A DNA stretch of 7,388 nt from Oscillospiraceae bacterium UBA6409 (GCA_002438575.1 DJPP01000145.1:684-8071); one strand, 5' to 3'; shown: positions 1 to 5,020, counted from the stretch's first letter. Numbers and translations: made by a program. Notes: generated by a model not told the origin, from the sequence alone.

Positions 1-87
1 GTGGATAAGCTGAATCACTACCGCGCTATCAACGGCAAAGGGCCTGTGGGCATGGACGGCAAGCCCATTGATAAAAAGAAAAAATAA
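1..87 (+). CDS. 3' end of an unidentified gene (partial)
   Basis: Frame 1 is open from the window edge to a TAA at 85-87 and encodes 28 residues. They end in a lysine-rich tail (DKKKK) after a Gly/Pro-rich stretch (GKGPVGMDGKP). I do not recognise the family, and the fragment is too short to assign a role. The reading is supported mainly by the strong intrinsic terminator that starts nine bases after the stop. The GTG at position 1 is in frame but is not taken as a start, because no upstream sequence is visible. Confidence 0.55.
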   Translation: MDKLNHYRAINGKGPVGMDGKPIDKKKK

Positions 88-95
88 ATATGACA

Positions 96-129
96 CCCCC
101 GGCGCAGACACGCCGGGGGCGGTTTTTTT
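96..129 (+). terminator. Rho-independent terminator, probably bidirectional
   Basis: A perfect 9-bp GC stem (CCCCCGGCG at 96-104, CGCCGGGGG at 111-119) with a 6-nt loop is followed by CGG and seven T on the + strand, which fits termination of the gene ending at 87. Read on the - strand, the same hairpin lies just beyond the stop of the membrane-protein gene (128-130) and is followed by a T-rich run, so it probably serves both convergent genes. Confidence 0.9.
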
Positions 130-352
130 ATTTCCGTTTTCCAAATAGCAACGGCAGGCCGCCGATGAGCACCGCCGCGATCAGGGAGACTGCCGCCTTA
201 AAGGGCCAGATGATTTTTAGGTTCTCCCAAAAGACCACGGCCGGCGCAGCCTCTAACTTGACGCGAAAGCCGGGGATGGCGAGGCTCATGATCAGGTACA
301 CCGCAGCGAAAACCACAACAAATAGAACAATGAAGAGACTTTTACGTTTCAT
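128..352 (-). CDS. Small two-helix membrane protein
   Basis: This encodes a 74-residue hydrophobic protein. The N-terminus MKRK is followed by a first membrane segment at about residues 5-27. A short polar stretch with FRVKLEA comes next, and a second membrane segment lies at about 50-70, ending in a basic GKRK tail. Basic residues at both ends suggest that both termini are cytoplasmic, forming a hairpin in the membrane. The start is set by a full AAGGAGG Shine-Dalgarno (360-366) seven bases upstream, and a near-consensus promoter lies further up (411-438). It is monocistronic and ends at the shared terminator. I do not recognise the family; no catalytic motif is visible. Confidence 0.8.
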   Translation of the reverse strand: MKRKSLFIVLFVVVFAAVYLIMSLAIPGFRVKLEAAPAVVFWENLKIIWPFKAAVSLIAAVLIGGLPLLFGKRK

Positions 353-410
353 ATTTGTGCCTCCTTGTATACCGATACGTACTATTATTGCTGCATCTCG
401 CTATATGAAA

Positions 411-438
411 AGTATACCAAAAGGAAACAGAATGTCAA
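411..438 (-). promoter_or_regulatory. Sigma-A-type promoter for the membrane-protein gene
   Basis: On the - strand, TTGACA (433-438) is followed after 16 bp by TATACT (411-416), a perfect -35 and a 5/6 -10. It lies about 60 bp upstream of the ATG at 352. The sequence between here and the + strand gene at 521 shows an A/T-rich TAAAAT (476-481), but no convincing -35 for that gene. Confidence 0.8.
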
Positions 439-520
439 TTACAAAGGGGTTACGCGGCAGTAACAATTGCTTTCATAAAATAGACCGCCACAGGCCAAAC
501 TACGGCAAAGGAGTGATGGT

Positions 521-724
521 ATGATCCCCTGTACCGATACCTGCCGCTGGCAGCAGGACGGCGTGTGCACACTGGACACCTGCGACAACGCTATTGGCCA
601 GCCAAGCGCTTCACACCCCTGCGTCCATTATGTACCTATTGTCCCCGAGCCAGCAGCTGCAACGCCCTGGAAATATTCGCCACCGGAAGAAGCTCCAGGC
701 CAGTGGGAGCCTTCAGATCTTTGA
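521..724 (+). CDS. Small cysteine-rich protein overlapping the radA 3' end
   Basis: This encodes a 67-residue protein with five cysteines in its first half (C4, C8, C16, C21, C34), in a pattern MxxCxxxCxxxxxGxCxL...CxHYVP. I recognise this pattern from short uncharacterised Firmicute proteins that are sometimes mislabelled as hydroxymyristoyl-ACP dehydratase. The cysteines could bind a metal, but this is inference. The start is fixed by AAAGGAG (507-513) eight bases upstream. The second half is Pro/Glu/Trp-rich and lies antisense to the last 89 bases of radA, so it is constrained by that gene and may be poorly conserved. No terminator is visible before radA. Confidence 0.65.
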   Translation: MIPCTDTCRWQQDGVCTLDTCDNAIGQPSASHPCVHYVPIVPEPAAATPWKYSPPEEAPGQWEPSDL

Positions 725-2000
725 CCTTGTGGGCCGGTACCATGCACTGTGTAAAGCCCAAACGCTTTACTTCCGACAGGCGCTGCTCCATGTGGGTGAT
801 GCTGCGTATCTCGCCGGAAAGGCCCACCTCCCCTATCGCCGCCATCGTGCTTGGGACGGGTTTATCCAAATAACTGGAGGCAATGGCCACCACCGCCGCC
901 AAGTCGGCGGCAGGCTCATCCAAAGTCAAGCCGCCGATGATGTTCAGATAGGCATCACACTGGCTGACCTTCAGGCTACCGCGCTTTTCCAGTACCGCCA
1001 GCAGCATAGCCGCACGATTATAGTCAAACCCATTGCTGCTCCGCAGCGGTCTGGCTCCCGCGCAGGGCGCCAGCAGGGCCTGTACCTCCGCCAGCACAGG
1101 CCGCGCGCCCTCCATCACGCAGGTAACGCAGGTACCGGAGGCATCAGCGGGCCGGCCGGACAACAGCATTTCCGATGGGTTTTCCACCTGGCGCAAGCCT
1201 GCGTCCAGCATCTCGAATACACCGATCTCGTTGGTGGCGCCGAAACGGTTTTTCGCCGCCCGCAGGATGCGGTAGGTCATGTGGCGGTCGCCCTCAAAAT
1301 ACAGCACACAGTCCACCATGTGCTCCAGCACCTTGGGGCCGGCGATAGAGCCCTCCTTGTTCACATGACCGATCACGAACACCGTGACGCCCTGCCCCTT
1401 TGCCAGCTGCATCAGGGCCATGGTGCAGTCCTTTACTTGCCCCACGCCGCCGGCGGGTGCGTCCAGTTCCTCGTTATACAGGGTCTGGATCGAATCCACG
1501 ATCAGGATGTCGGGCTGCTCCTGCTGTACACACTCCAACACATCACCCAGCCGCGTTTCGGACAGGACAAACAGGTTTTCGCTGTCCACACGCAGGCGCT
1601 CCGCCCGCAGCTTCAGCTGACGGGTAGACTCCTCGCCGGATACATACAGCACCTTAGCAAACTGCCCCAGCTGCTGGCATATCTGCAGCATCAGGGTAGA
1701 TTTGCCGATGCCGGGTGCGCCGCCCACCAGGACCAGCGACCCCTTCACCGCACCGCCGCCCAGCACCCGGTCAAGCTCCCCCATGCCGGTGGAAAAGCGT
1801 ATTTCTTCGTCCGCCAGCATATCCGTAATGCGAGATACCTTTACAGGCGCCTTTACACGGGGCATTTTGCTGTTTTTGGACGGGCGCTCCGCCGCCTGCT
1901 CCACCATGGAATTCCATGCGCCACACACCGTGCAGCGTCCGGACCAGCGAGGACTCTCGCTGCCGCACTCGGTGCAGAAAAACACGGTCTTAGCCTTCAT
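636..2000 (-). CDS. radA: DNA repair ATPase/helicase RadA (Sms)
   Basis: RadA is a RecA-like hexameric motor that helps extend D-loops and process branched recombination intermediates. The 454 residues match the usual family length. An N-terminal four-cysteine zinc finger (C9, C12, C23, C26) opens the protein. The Walker A motif GGAPGIGKST is at 93-102 and the Walker B ILIVDS at 165-170. The RadA-specific KNRFG motif is at 250-254. A C-terminal Lon-protease-like domain (about 285-454) contains GGLTLDEPAADLA and GEVGLSGEIR. The start is chosen at the ATG beginning the zinc-finger region. Its Shine-Dalgarno GAGGGA (2007-2012) overlaps the last codons of cwlD, whose stop is three bases upstream, so the two are probably translationally coupled. 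The 3' end runs convergently into the small cysteine-rich gene. Confidence 0.97.
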   Translation of the reverse strand: MKAKTVFFCTECGSESPRWSGRCTVCGAWNSMVEQAAERPSKNSKMPRVKAPVKVSRITDMLADEEIRFSTGMGELDRVLGGGAVKGSLVLVGGAPGIGKSTLMLQICQQLGQFAKVLYVSGEESTRQLKLRAERLRVDSENLFVLSETRLGDVLECVQQEQPDILIVDSIQTLYNEELDAPAGGVGQVKDCTMALMQLAKGQGVTVFVIGHVNKEGSIAGPKVLEHMVDCVLYFEGDRHMTYRILRAAKNRFGATNEIGVFEMLDAGLRQVENPSEMLLSGRPADASGTCVTCVMEGARPVLAEVQALLAPCAGARPLRSSNGFDYNRAAMLLAVLEKRGSLKVSQCDAYLNIIGGLTLDEPAADLAAVVAIASSYLDKPVPSTMAAIGEVGLSGEIRSITHMEQRLSEVKRLGFTQCMVPAHKVKDLKAPTGLELLPVANISRALQLLARGQ

Positions 2001-2003
2001 ATT

Positions 2004-2714
2004 TCATCCCTCATTTGTACAGTATTGGCAAAAACCCGCTGCGATGGCAGCGGCCATGTGCAGTTGATAGTCTGGCTGCTGAAGCAGCACCGTCTCCTCC
2101 GGGTTTGACAGAAATCCGCATTCCACCAGCACGGCGGGGCAGTCCGCGTGCTTCATGATGTAAATGCTGTCGTCGATACGCTTTGCTGCTTTTTCCCGGG
2201 TATTAACAGCCATATTCAGATCGTTCTGAATGCACAGCGCCAGCGCTTCTGCACCGTCCTGTCCGTTATGGAAGACCTGTGCACCGCTGACACCGGGATG
2301 ACCCGGCAGGCTGTTCTGGTGGATACTGATGAGCCGGGCGTCAGCGCAGCTGTTGATGATCTCCACACGCTTTTTCGTGTCGGATACCTTCTGCTGCCGC
2401 AGCGTAGCGGCAGGATCGTCACATAGGGCCGCCTCCCCTGTCCGGGTCAGCAGCACTTCATAGCCGCAGAAGGTCAGCACATCCGCCAGGCGCAGGGTAA
2501 TGGCCAAATTCAGGCCGCTTTCGGCCACGCCGCTGTCCGACACTGCCCCGCCGTCCGCGCCGCCGTGGCCGGCATCCAGGATGACCACCCGCTGCGGCAA
2601 AGCGCTGCCCGAAACAGCCGCCGCCCCGGGACGCGCGGTCAGCAGCAGTGCACCGCACAACGCTACCGCGGCCACAGCTGTCAGCAGATGTCGTTTGCGA
2701 AGCAGCAACACCAT
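2004..2714 (-). CDS. cwlD: N-acetylmuramoyl-L-alanine amidase, CwlD type
   Basis: This is a zinc amidase of the Amidase_3 family. CwlD removes the peptide from muramic acid in spore cortex, a step needed for muramic delta-lactam and later germination. The protein has 236 residues, close to Bacillus CwlD. A basic N-terminus and a hydrophobic segment at about 9-33 make a membrane anchor or signal peptide. The catalytic domain follows from about 41. Expected zinc ligands are H50 (DAGHGG), E65 (ESGLNL) and H132 (SIHQN); the catalytic glutamate is E198 (VLVECGFLSNP). The AKRI and IYIMKHA context also fits CwlD. An open frame extends 33 codons further upstream, but ATG 2714 follows a strong GGGAGG site, and the upstream stretch covers the promoter, so the shorter start is used. 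First gene of the cwlD-radA operon. Confidence 0.88.
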   Translation of the reverse strand: MVLLLRKRHLLTAVAAVALCGALLLTARPGAAAVSGSALPQRVVILDAGHGGADGGAVSDSGVAESGLNLAITLRLADVLTFCGYEVLLTRTGEAALCDDPAATLRQQKVSDTKKRVEIINSCADARLISIHQNSLPGHPGVSGAQVFHNGQDGAEALALCIQNDLNMAVNTREKAAKRIDDSIYIMKHADCPAVLVECGFLSNPEETVLLQQPDYQLHMAAAIAAGFCQYCTNEG

Positions 2715-2756
2715 GGACCTCCCTCCCCTCCGGGAGAGTCTATGTGCGTTTCTTTT

Positions 2757-2785
2757 ATTGTAACACAACATAGCAAAATTGAAAA
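2757..2785 (-). promoter_or_regulatory. Candidate promoter of cwlD-radA
   Basis: On the - strand, TTTTCA (2780-2785) and TACAAT (2757-2762) are separated by 17 bp, a 4/6 and 5/6 match to the vegetative consensus, about 43 bp upstream of the cwlD ATG. A sporulation sigma factor is expected for a cwlD gene, but I see no good ATA-type -35 at sigma-E spacing. radA also needs vegetative expression, which this promoter could provide. Confidence 0.55.
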
Positions 2786-2795
2786 CGATTTTCTT

Positions 2796-2824
2796 CACCG
2801 CCCAAACCGCCAAGGCATAGGATA
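2796..2824 (+). promoter_or_regulatory. Candidate sigma-K promoter of the cotJ operon
   Basis: CACC (2796-2799), then 16 bp, then CATAGGATA (2816-2824). This matches the Bacillus sigma-K pattern (mACm, 16-17 bp, CATAnnnTA) and would start transcription near 2832, about 43 bases before the TTG start. It sits back to back with the cwlD promoter. A sigma-E match is weaker because no ATA-type -35 lies 14 bp upstream. A 6-bp hairpin (GAGCCG 2829-2834 with CGGCTC 2842-2847) would lie near the 5' end of the transcript. Confidence 0.5.
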
Positions 2825-2874
2825 TAGCGAGCCGCTGTGAACGGCTCCACTACCGACAAAAGGAGGAAATTCTC

Positions 2875-3339
2875 TTGTATACAGAGAAAACGGCGGCAGC
2901 GCGGGCGGAAACACAGCCCGCCTGCGGTGAAGGTACCGGCCAGCTTCCGGCCTGCGGTGCGCTGGCCTTCCCCTATGTGGCCATACAGGGTACAGACCCT
3001 GTACGCTATGATGACCAGGAGGCCCTGCGGCAGGGCACACTGTTTCCCGGCCTTGATCTTCCCTTCCACAAGGAGCTGCGGTCCCGCTTTCCGCAGGTAG
3101 ACGGTCCCCTGCTGGAGCTGATGGCGCTGGATTTTGCCATCGATGAGCTGGGTCTTTACCTGACCACACACGCGGATGACCAACAGGCTTTGGAGCTGTA
3201 CTGGTCATACATCCGGCTGGGCCAGGAGGGGCGTAAACGCTATCAGGAAAAGTGCGGTCCGCTGATGCAGACGGATATCACGCCGGGCAGCTATCAATGG
3301 CTGAACGACCCGTGGCCGTGGGATGGAAAGGGGAACTGA
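2875..3339 (+). CDS. Spore coat protein, CotJA-CotJB fusion
   Basis: This encodes a 154-residue spore coat protein. CotJA and CotJB are normally separate small proteins that work with CotJC in the inner coat or under-coat layer. Here residues about 31-66 carry the CotJA pattern (FPYVAIQ, YDDQEALRQGTLFP, LDLPF). Residues about 77-150 carry the CotJB pattern (LDFAIDELGLYLTTH, YQEKCGPL, then WLNDPWPWD). No stop or frameshift separates them; the linker is about ten residues. The first 30 residues are Ala/Gly/Pro-rich and unmatched. The start is a TTG, supported by AGGAGG (2861-2866) eight bases upstream. cotJC starts three bases after the stop, so the genes form one operon. Expression in the mother cell late in sporulation is inferred from the family and the sigma-K-like promoter. 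Confidence 0.85.
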   Translation: MYTEKTAAARAETQPACGEGTGQLPACGALAFPYVAIQGTDPVRYDDQEALRQGTLFPGLDLPFHKELRSRFPQVDGPLLELMALDFAIDELGLYLTTHADDQQALELYWSYIRLGQEGRKRYQEKCGPLMQTDITPGSYQWLNDPWPWDGKGN

Positions 3340-3342
3340 GCC

Positions 3343-3441
3343 ATGTTTGTCTATGAAAAAAAGCTGCAATACCCTGTAAAGATCAAGAACCCCAACCCCA
3401 AGCTGGCAGCGGTCATTATCAGTCAGTATGGTGGCCCGGAC
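3343..3441 (+). pseudogene. cotJC: cotJC 5' fragment interrupted by the prophage
   Basis: The first 33 codons encode the typical CotJC start (MFVYEKKLQYPVKIKNPNPK, ending in SQYGGPD). CotJC is a manganese-catalase-like spore coat protein of roughly 190 residues. After GGPD the family continues with a Gly-Glu-rich helix, but here the reading changes to INRLRKQPPQ and then runs antisense through the antirepressor gene. The frame stays open to 3855, which would give a 170-residue hybrid without catalase sequence. The metal ligands of manganese catalases lie downstream of this point, so the fragment cannot be active alone. It may be restored if the prophage excises precisely. The breakpoint is accurate only to a few codons. 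Confidence 0.85.
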
Positions 3442-3445
3442 ATCA
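3425..3445. other. Prophage attachment junction (approximate)
   Basis: The host-phage boundary is placed where the cotJC match ends, around the codons for Tyr-Gly-Gly-Pro-Asp. The att core probably lies within TATGGTGGCCCGGAC (3427-3441). The exact core and its length cannot be read from one end; the second att site lies outside the window. Confidence 0.55.
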
Positions 3446-3453
3446 ACAGACTA

Positions 3454-3483
3454 CGAAAGCAACCGCCGCAGCGGGTGCTTTCG
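3454..3483. terminator. Hairpin between antirepressor and junction
   Basis: CGAAAGCA (3454-3461) pairs with TGCTTTCG (3476-3483). After an A-G mismatch, CCGC pairs with GCGG, closing a 4-nt loop. It lies seven bases beyond the antirepressor stop and 13 bases inside the prophage. No clear T-run follows on the - strand, so termination is only a possible role. Being so close to the junction it could also be part of the recombinase recognition region. Confidence 0.45.
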
Positions 3484-3489
3484 TTATTC

Positions 3490-4230
3490 TTACTTGTTTA
3501 CCGCCCGCGCCGTTTCCCGTGCCACGATGCCCTCAAACGCCACCCGCAGCTTCCTGTCCAGTGCGATGGCATCCAGCTTCGTCAGCGCCATGTAGTCCTT
3601 GTACCGGTCCCCCGCCTCCTTCCGCCGCTGCCGCAGGCACCGCAGCCGCGCATTCGTGTCGCACCGCGCCTCCCGGTCCAGCATCTCGTACAGCCGCCCG
3701 CGCCCCGCCGTGTCCATCAGGCCCGCCGCCTTGCAGTACCCCGCGATGGCCGCCTTCATGTCCGCCGTCCAGCTGTCCCCCGCCGGGCGGGCGATGGCCG
3801 TCAGCGCCGTTTCCACCCGCTGCTCGATCCGCGTCAGCCGCTGCTCCTGCTCTAAAAGGATCTGCGCCTGCGCCGCCACGTTCTCCGTCAGCGTCATGGG
3901 CTTGTTGGTGTACCCGCCCGTCTTCCGGATGCTGGGCAGCACCTCCTCCGTTACCCAGTCTGTGAACCTCTCCGCCTCCGGCTTCCGGCTCTGGAAGATG
4001 GCCCGGTACAGATTGCCCTCGTTGACGAACAGCATCTCTTTCTTTCTACCCATGCTGTCGACGGTATCGATTGAAACGATACCATCAGTCTTGAGTCTTC
4101 CGCGTACATGGAACGTCTTGAGTCCGAGTGGCTCGCAGATATCCGCCAGGCAGAACCATGTCTCGCCGTTGCGCTCCGCTGTCCGTAGCTCTCCGAACTC
4201 CGGGTTCTGGAATACCATCAGCTCGTTCAT
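3490..4230 (-). CDS. Phage antirepressor, Bro-N domain
   Basis: This encodes a 246-residue protein. Bro-N proteins bind DNA or repressor and modulate the lysis-lysogeny switch. The Bro-N domain spans about residues 4-105: VFQNPEFGELRT, WFCLADICEPLGL, RKKEMLFVNEGNLYRAIF, then the signature SRKPEAERFTDWVTEEVLPSIRKTGGY. A coiled-coil segment follows at about 115-147. The C-terminal helical domain (about 150-246) ends in YKDYMALTKLDAIALDRKLRVAFEGIVARE, perhaps ORF6C-like. The open frame extends further upstream, but ATG 4230 follows a GGGAGGTG site, starts the recognisable domain and overlaps the stop of the preceding gene as ATGA. The segment DGIVSIDTVD (residues 49-58) is encoded over the dyad at 4060-4086. 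Confidence 0.9.
   Translation of the reverse strand: MNELMVFQNPEFGELRTAERNGETWFCLADICEPLGLKTFHVRGRLKTDGIVSIDTVDSMGRKKEMLFVNEGNLYRAIFQSRKPEAERFTDWVTEEVLPSIRKTGGYTNKPMTLTENVAAQAQILLEQEQRLTRIEQRVETALTAIARPAGDSWTADMKAAIAGYCKAAGLMDTAGRGRLYEMLDREARCDTNARLRCLRQRRKEAGDRYKDYMALTKLDAIALDRKLRVAFEGIVARETARAVNK
4060..4086. repeat. Intragenic dyad, copy 1 of GGTATCG-N7-CGATACC
   Basis: Inside the antirepressor gene, GGTATCG (4063-4069) and CGATACC (4077-4083) form a perfect 7-bp inverted repeat with a 7-bp spacer. Counting the flanking GAC and ATC, the arms match at 9 of 10 positions. The same half-sites with the same spacing recur at 4912-4932. Two identically spaced dyads suggest a protein-binding site, for example for the phage repressor; this is inference. 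Confidence 0.6.
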
Positions 4231-4481
4231 GCCGCACCTCCCGCCTTGGACATCTGCGGCCCGGTCAGCCGGCCCTCCGCCGCCCGGTGCAGCACGCCCG
4301 CGTGTTCGTCCATGGTCTGCATCAGCAGCCAGCACACGTTCCCCGCGTCCTCGTTCATCTCTGTCTCGCTCAGTGAGCACGCCTCCCACAGTACCCGCAG
4401 CATACTGCTCACGCACTCCGCCATCCTGGCCTCTGACTCCAGGTCGTCCCGATAGACCTCTACACAGTCGATAAATTGCAT
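4227..4481 (-). CDS. Small acidic phage protein of unknown function
   Basis: This encodes an 84-residue, mostly helical protein, acidic in its N-terminal two thirds (DCVEVYRDDLESEARMAE, SETEMNEDAGN) with a short polar tail. I do not recognise the family and see no catalytic motif. A TTG at 4493 would extend it by four residues, but those bases are its Shine-Dalgarno: GGAGGT (4486-4491) lies four bases before ATG 4481. Its stop overlaps the antirepressor start as ATGA, so the two are translationally coupled. It may act with the antirepressor. Its ribosome binding site can pair with an upstream leader sequence. Confidence 0.75.
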   Translation of the reverse strand: MQFIDCVEVYRDDLESEARMAECVSSMLRVLWEACSLSETEMNEDAGNVCWLLMQTMDEHAGVLHRAAEGRLTGPQMSKAGGAA

Positions 4482-4603
4482 ACTTACCTCCAAAATTTTT
4501 CTCTTGTCTGGAGGTCTCCCCTGTGGTAGAATGGATTTACCTTGAGGGTGACCTCTGGGTTCGCAGGTAGTCGCTGTCTCTTGGTCGGGGTAGCGGCTAC
4601 CTC
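4482..4603 (-). promoter_or_regulatory. Structured leader with possible ribosome-site switch
   Basis: This is a 122-nt non-coding stretch between the RHH gene and the small acidic gene. On the - strand RNA, a hairpin GGUAG-CCG-CUACC forms at 4589-4601. A longer interrupted stem follows: GAGGUC (4550-4555) with GACCUC (4511-4516), then CCCU with AGGG, then GGUA (4538-4541) with UACC (4525-4528). The bases ACCUCC (4510-4515) can instead pair with the Shine-Dalgarno GGAGGU (4486-4491), extendable to 9 bp with one G-U. The two pairings share bases and exclude each other, which would suit translational control. No ligand or known riboswitch class is recognised. Confidence 0.5.
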
Positions 4604-4774
4604 TTATTTTTTGAGCCGTTCATAAAGCTCCCTAATTCCCTGACGAATTACCTCCGATTTTGTGATACCAAGTTTTTCAGCGCAGTATTCCATACGCATG
4701 GTATCTTCTTCGGATAAGCGGATCCTCGTGTTCAGGGTTTTGGGATCATCCGTCGGCCTACCTTTTGGCGACAC
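4604..4774 (-). CDS. Ribbon-helix-helix transcriptional regulator
   Basis: This encodes a 56-residue protein. RHH proteins of the CopG/Arc class dimerise and insert a two-stranded ribbon into the DNA major groove. The N-terminal KGRPTDDP precedes the ribbon strand KTLNTRIRLSEED (12-24). Helix A is around 25-36 (TMRMEYCAEKLG). The loop and helix B TKSEVIRQGIRELYERL (38-54) carry the typical hydrophobic pattern. The start is a GTG at 4774, supported by GAGGTGAT just upstream. It follows a consensus promoter overlaid by a perfect inverted repeat, so autorepression is likely. It probably heads the transcript for the small acidic protein and antirepressor downstream. Confidence 0.85.
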   Translation of the reverse strand: MSPKGRPTDDPKTLNTRIRLSEEDTMRMEYCAEKLGITKSEVIRQGIRELYERLKK

Positions 4775-4790
4775 ATCATCACCTCACTTT

Positions 4791-4832
4791 CGTATCCACA
4801 ATTATAATACATTATGTGGATACGTTTGTCAA
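4791..4832 (-). promoter_or_regulatory. RHH promoter with perfect 10-bp operator dyad
   Basis: On the - strand, TTGACA (4827-4832) is followed after 17 bp by TATTAT (4804-4809), with an overlapping TATAAT at 4801-4806. The inverted repeat CGTATCCACA (4791-4800) and TGTGGATACG (4815-4824) is perfect, with a 14-bp A/T-rich centre. One arm lies between -35 and -10 and the other over the start region, so a bound repressor would block polymerase. The adjacent RHH protein is the obvious candidate ligand. Confidence 0.8.
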
Positions 4833-4898
4833 GCATTTTCGCAAAAATAATTTGACGATGGGGGTAAGACCTCCATCGCCCCCATCCTCCCACGGCCT

Positions 4899-4981
4899 GG
4901 ATTCTATCAAGGGTATCGGTTTTACCGATACCCTCGGTAGAACCGATGGTATCTATTCCGGGGATTCCATCAAGGGTGTCG
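4899..4981. repeat. Nested inverted and direct repeats (dyad copy 2)
   Basis: A perfect 11-bp inverted repeat AGGGTATCGGT / ACCGATACCCT (4910-4920, 4924-4934) with a 3-base centre contains the dyad GGTATCG-N7-CGATACC (4912-4932). Its right arm also pairs with the next segment: GATACC (4927-4932) with GGTATC (4948-4953), and TCGGT with ACCGA, giving a competing hairpin. A 20-bp direct repeat (4899-4918 and 4962-4981) matches at 18 positions, 63 bp apart. The block fills the gap between the RHH promoter and the coiled-coil gene's terminator. I see no convincing gene in it. Confidence 0.75.
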
Positions 4982-4983
4982 CT

Positions 4984-5020
4984 AAAAACGACCCCGCCGG
5001 GCATTCCTGCCCGACGGGGT
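4984..5020 (-). terminator. Terminator of the coiled-coil gene
   Basis: On the - strand, ACCCCG-T-CGGGCA pairs with TGCCCG-G-CGGGGT (12 bp with one internal mismatch, 4-nt loop, 4991-5020), then CG and five T (4984-4988). It lies 12 bases beyond the stop at 5033. Confidence 0.88.

Noticed and set aside
594..2108. A 504-codon open frame on the + strand
   Set aside because: It lies antisense to radA and the cwlD end, which have clear domains. Its His/Gln-rich product is typical of a shadow frame in GC-rich DNA.
2715..2813. A 33-codon upstream extension of cwlD
   Set aside because: It covers the promoter, lacks a Shine-Dalgarno at the upstream ATG and would put a non-signal sequence before the membrane segment.
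2755..3208. Two - strand frames opposite cotJ
   Set aside because: They oppose the cotJ fusion gene and cover the cwlD promoter; they are shadow frames.
3599..4474. A 291-codon + strand frame across the antirepressor
   Set aside because: Ser/Pro/Arg-rich low-complexity translation opposite a recognised Bro-N gene, with no ribosome site.
4899..4981. A CRISPR array
   Set aside because: Only two imperfect direct repeats with one spacer, a hairpin inside the spacer and no cas genes in view.
4732..5004. A 90-codon - strand frame with repeats DGIPGIDTIG
   Set aside because: It runs through the terminator, the promoter-operator and the RHH start, and has no ribosome site. The repeated residues come from the DNA inverted repeats, so it is not called as a gene.
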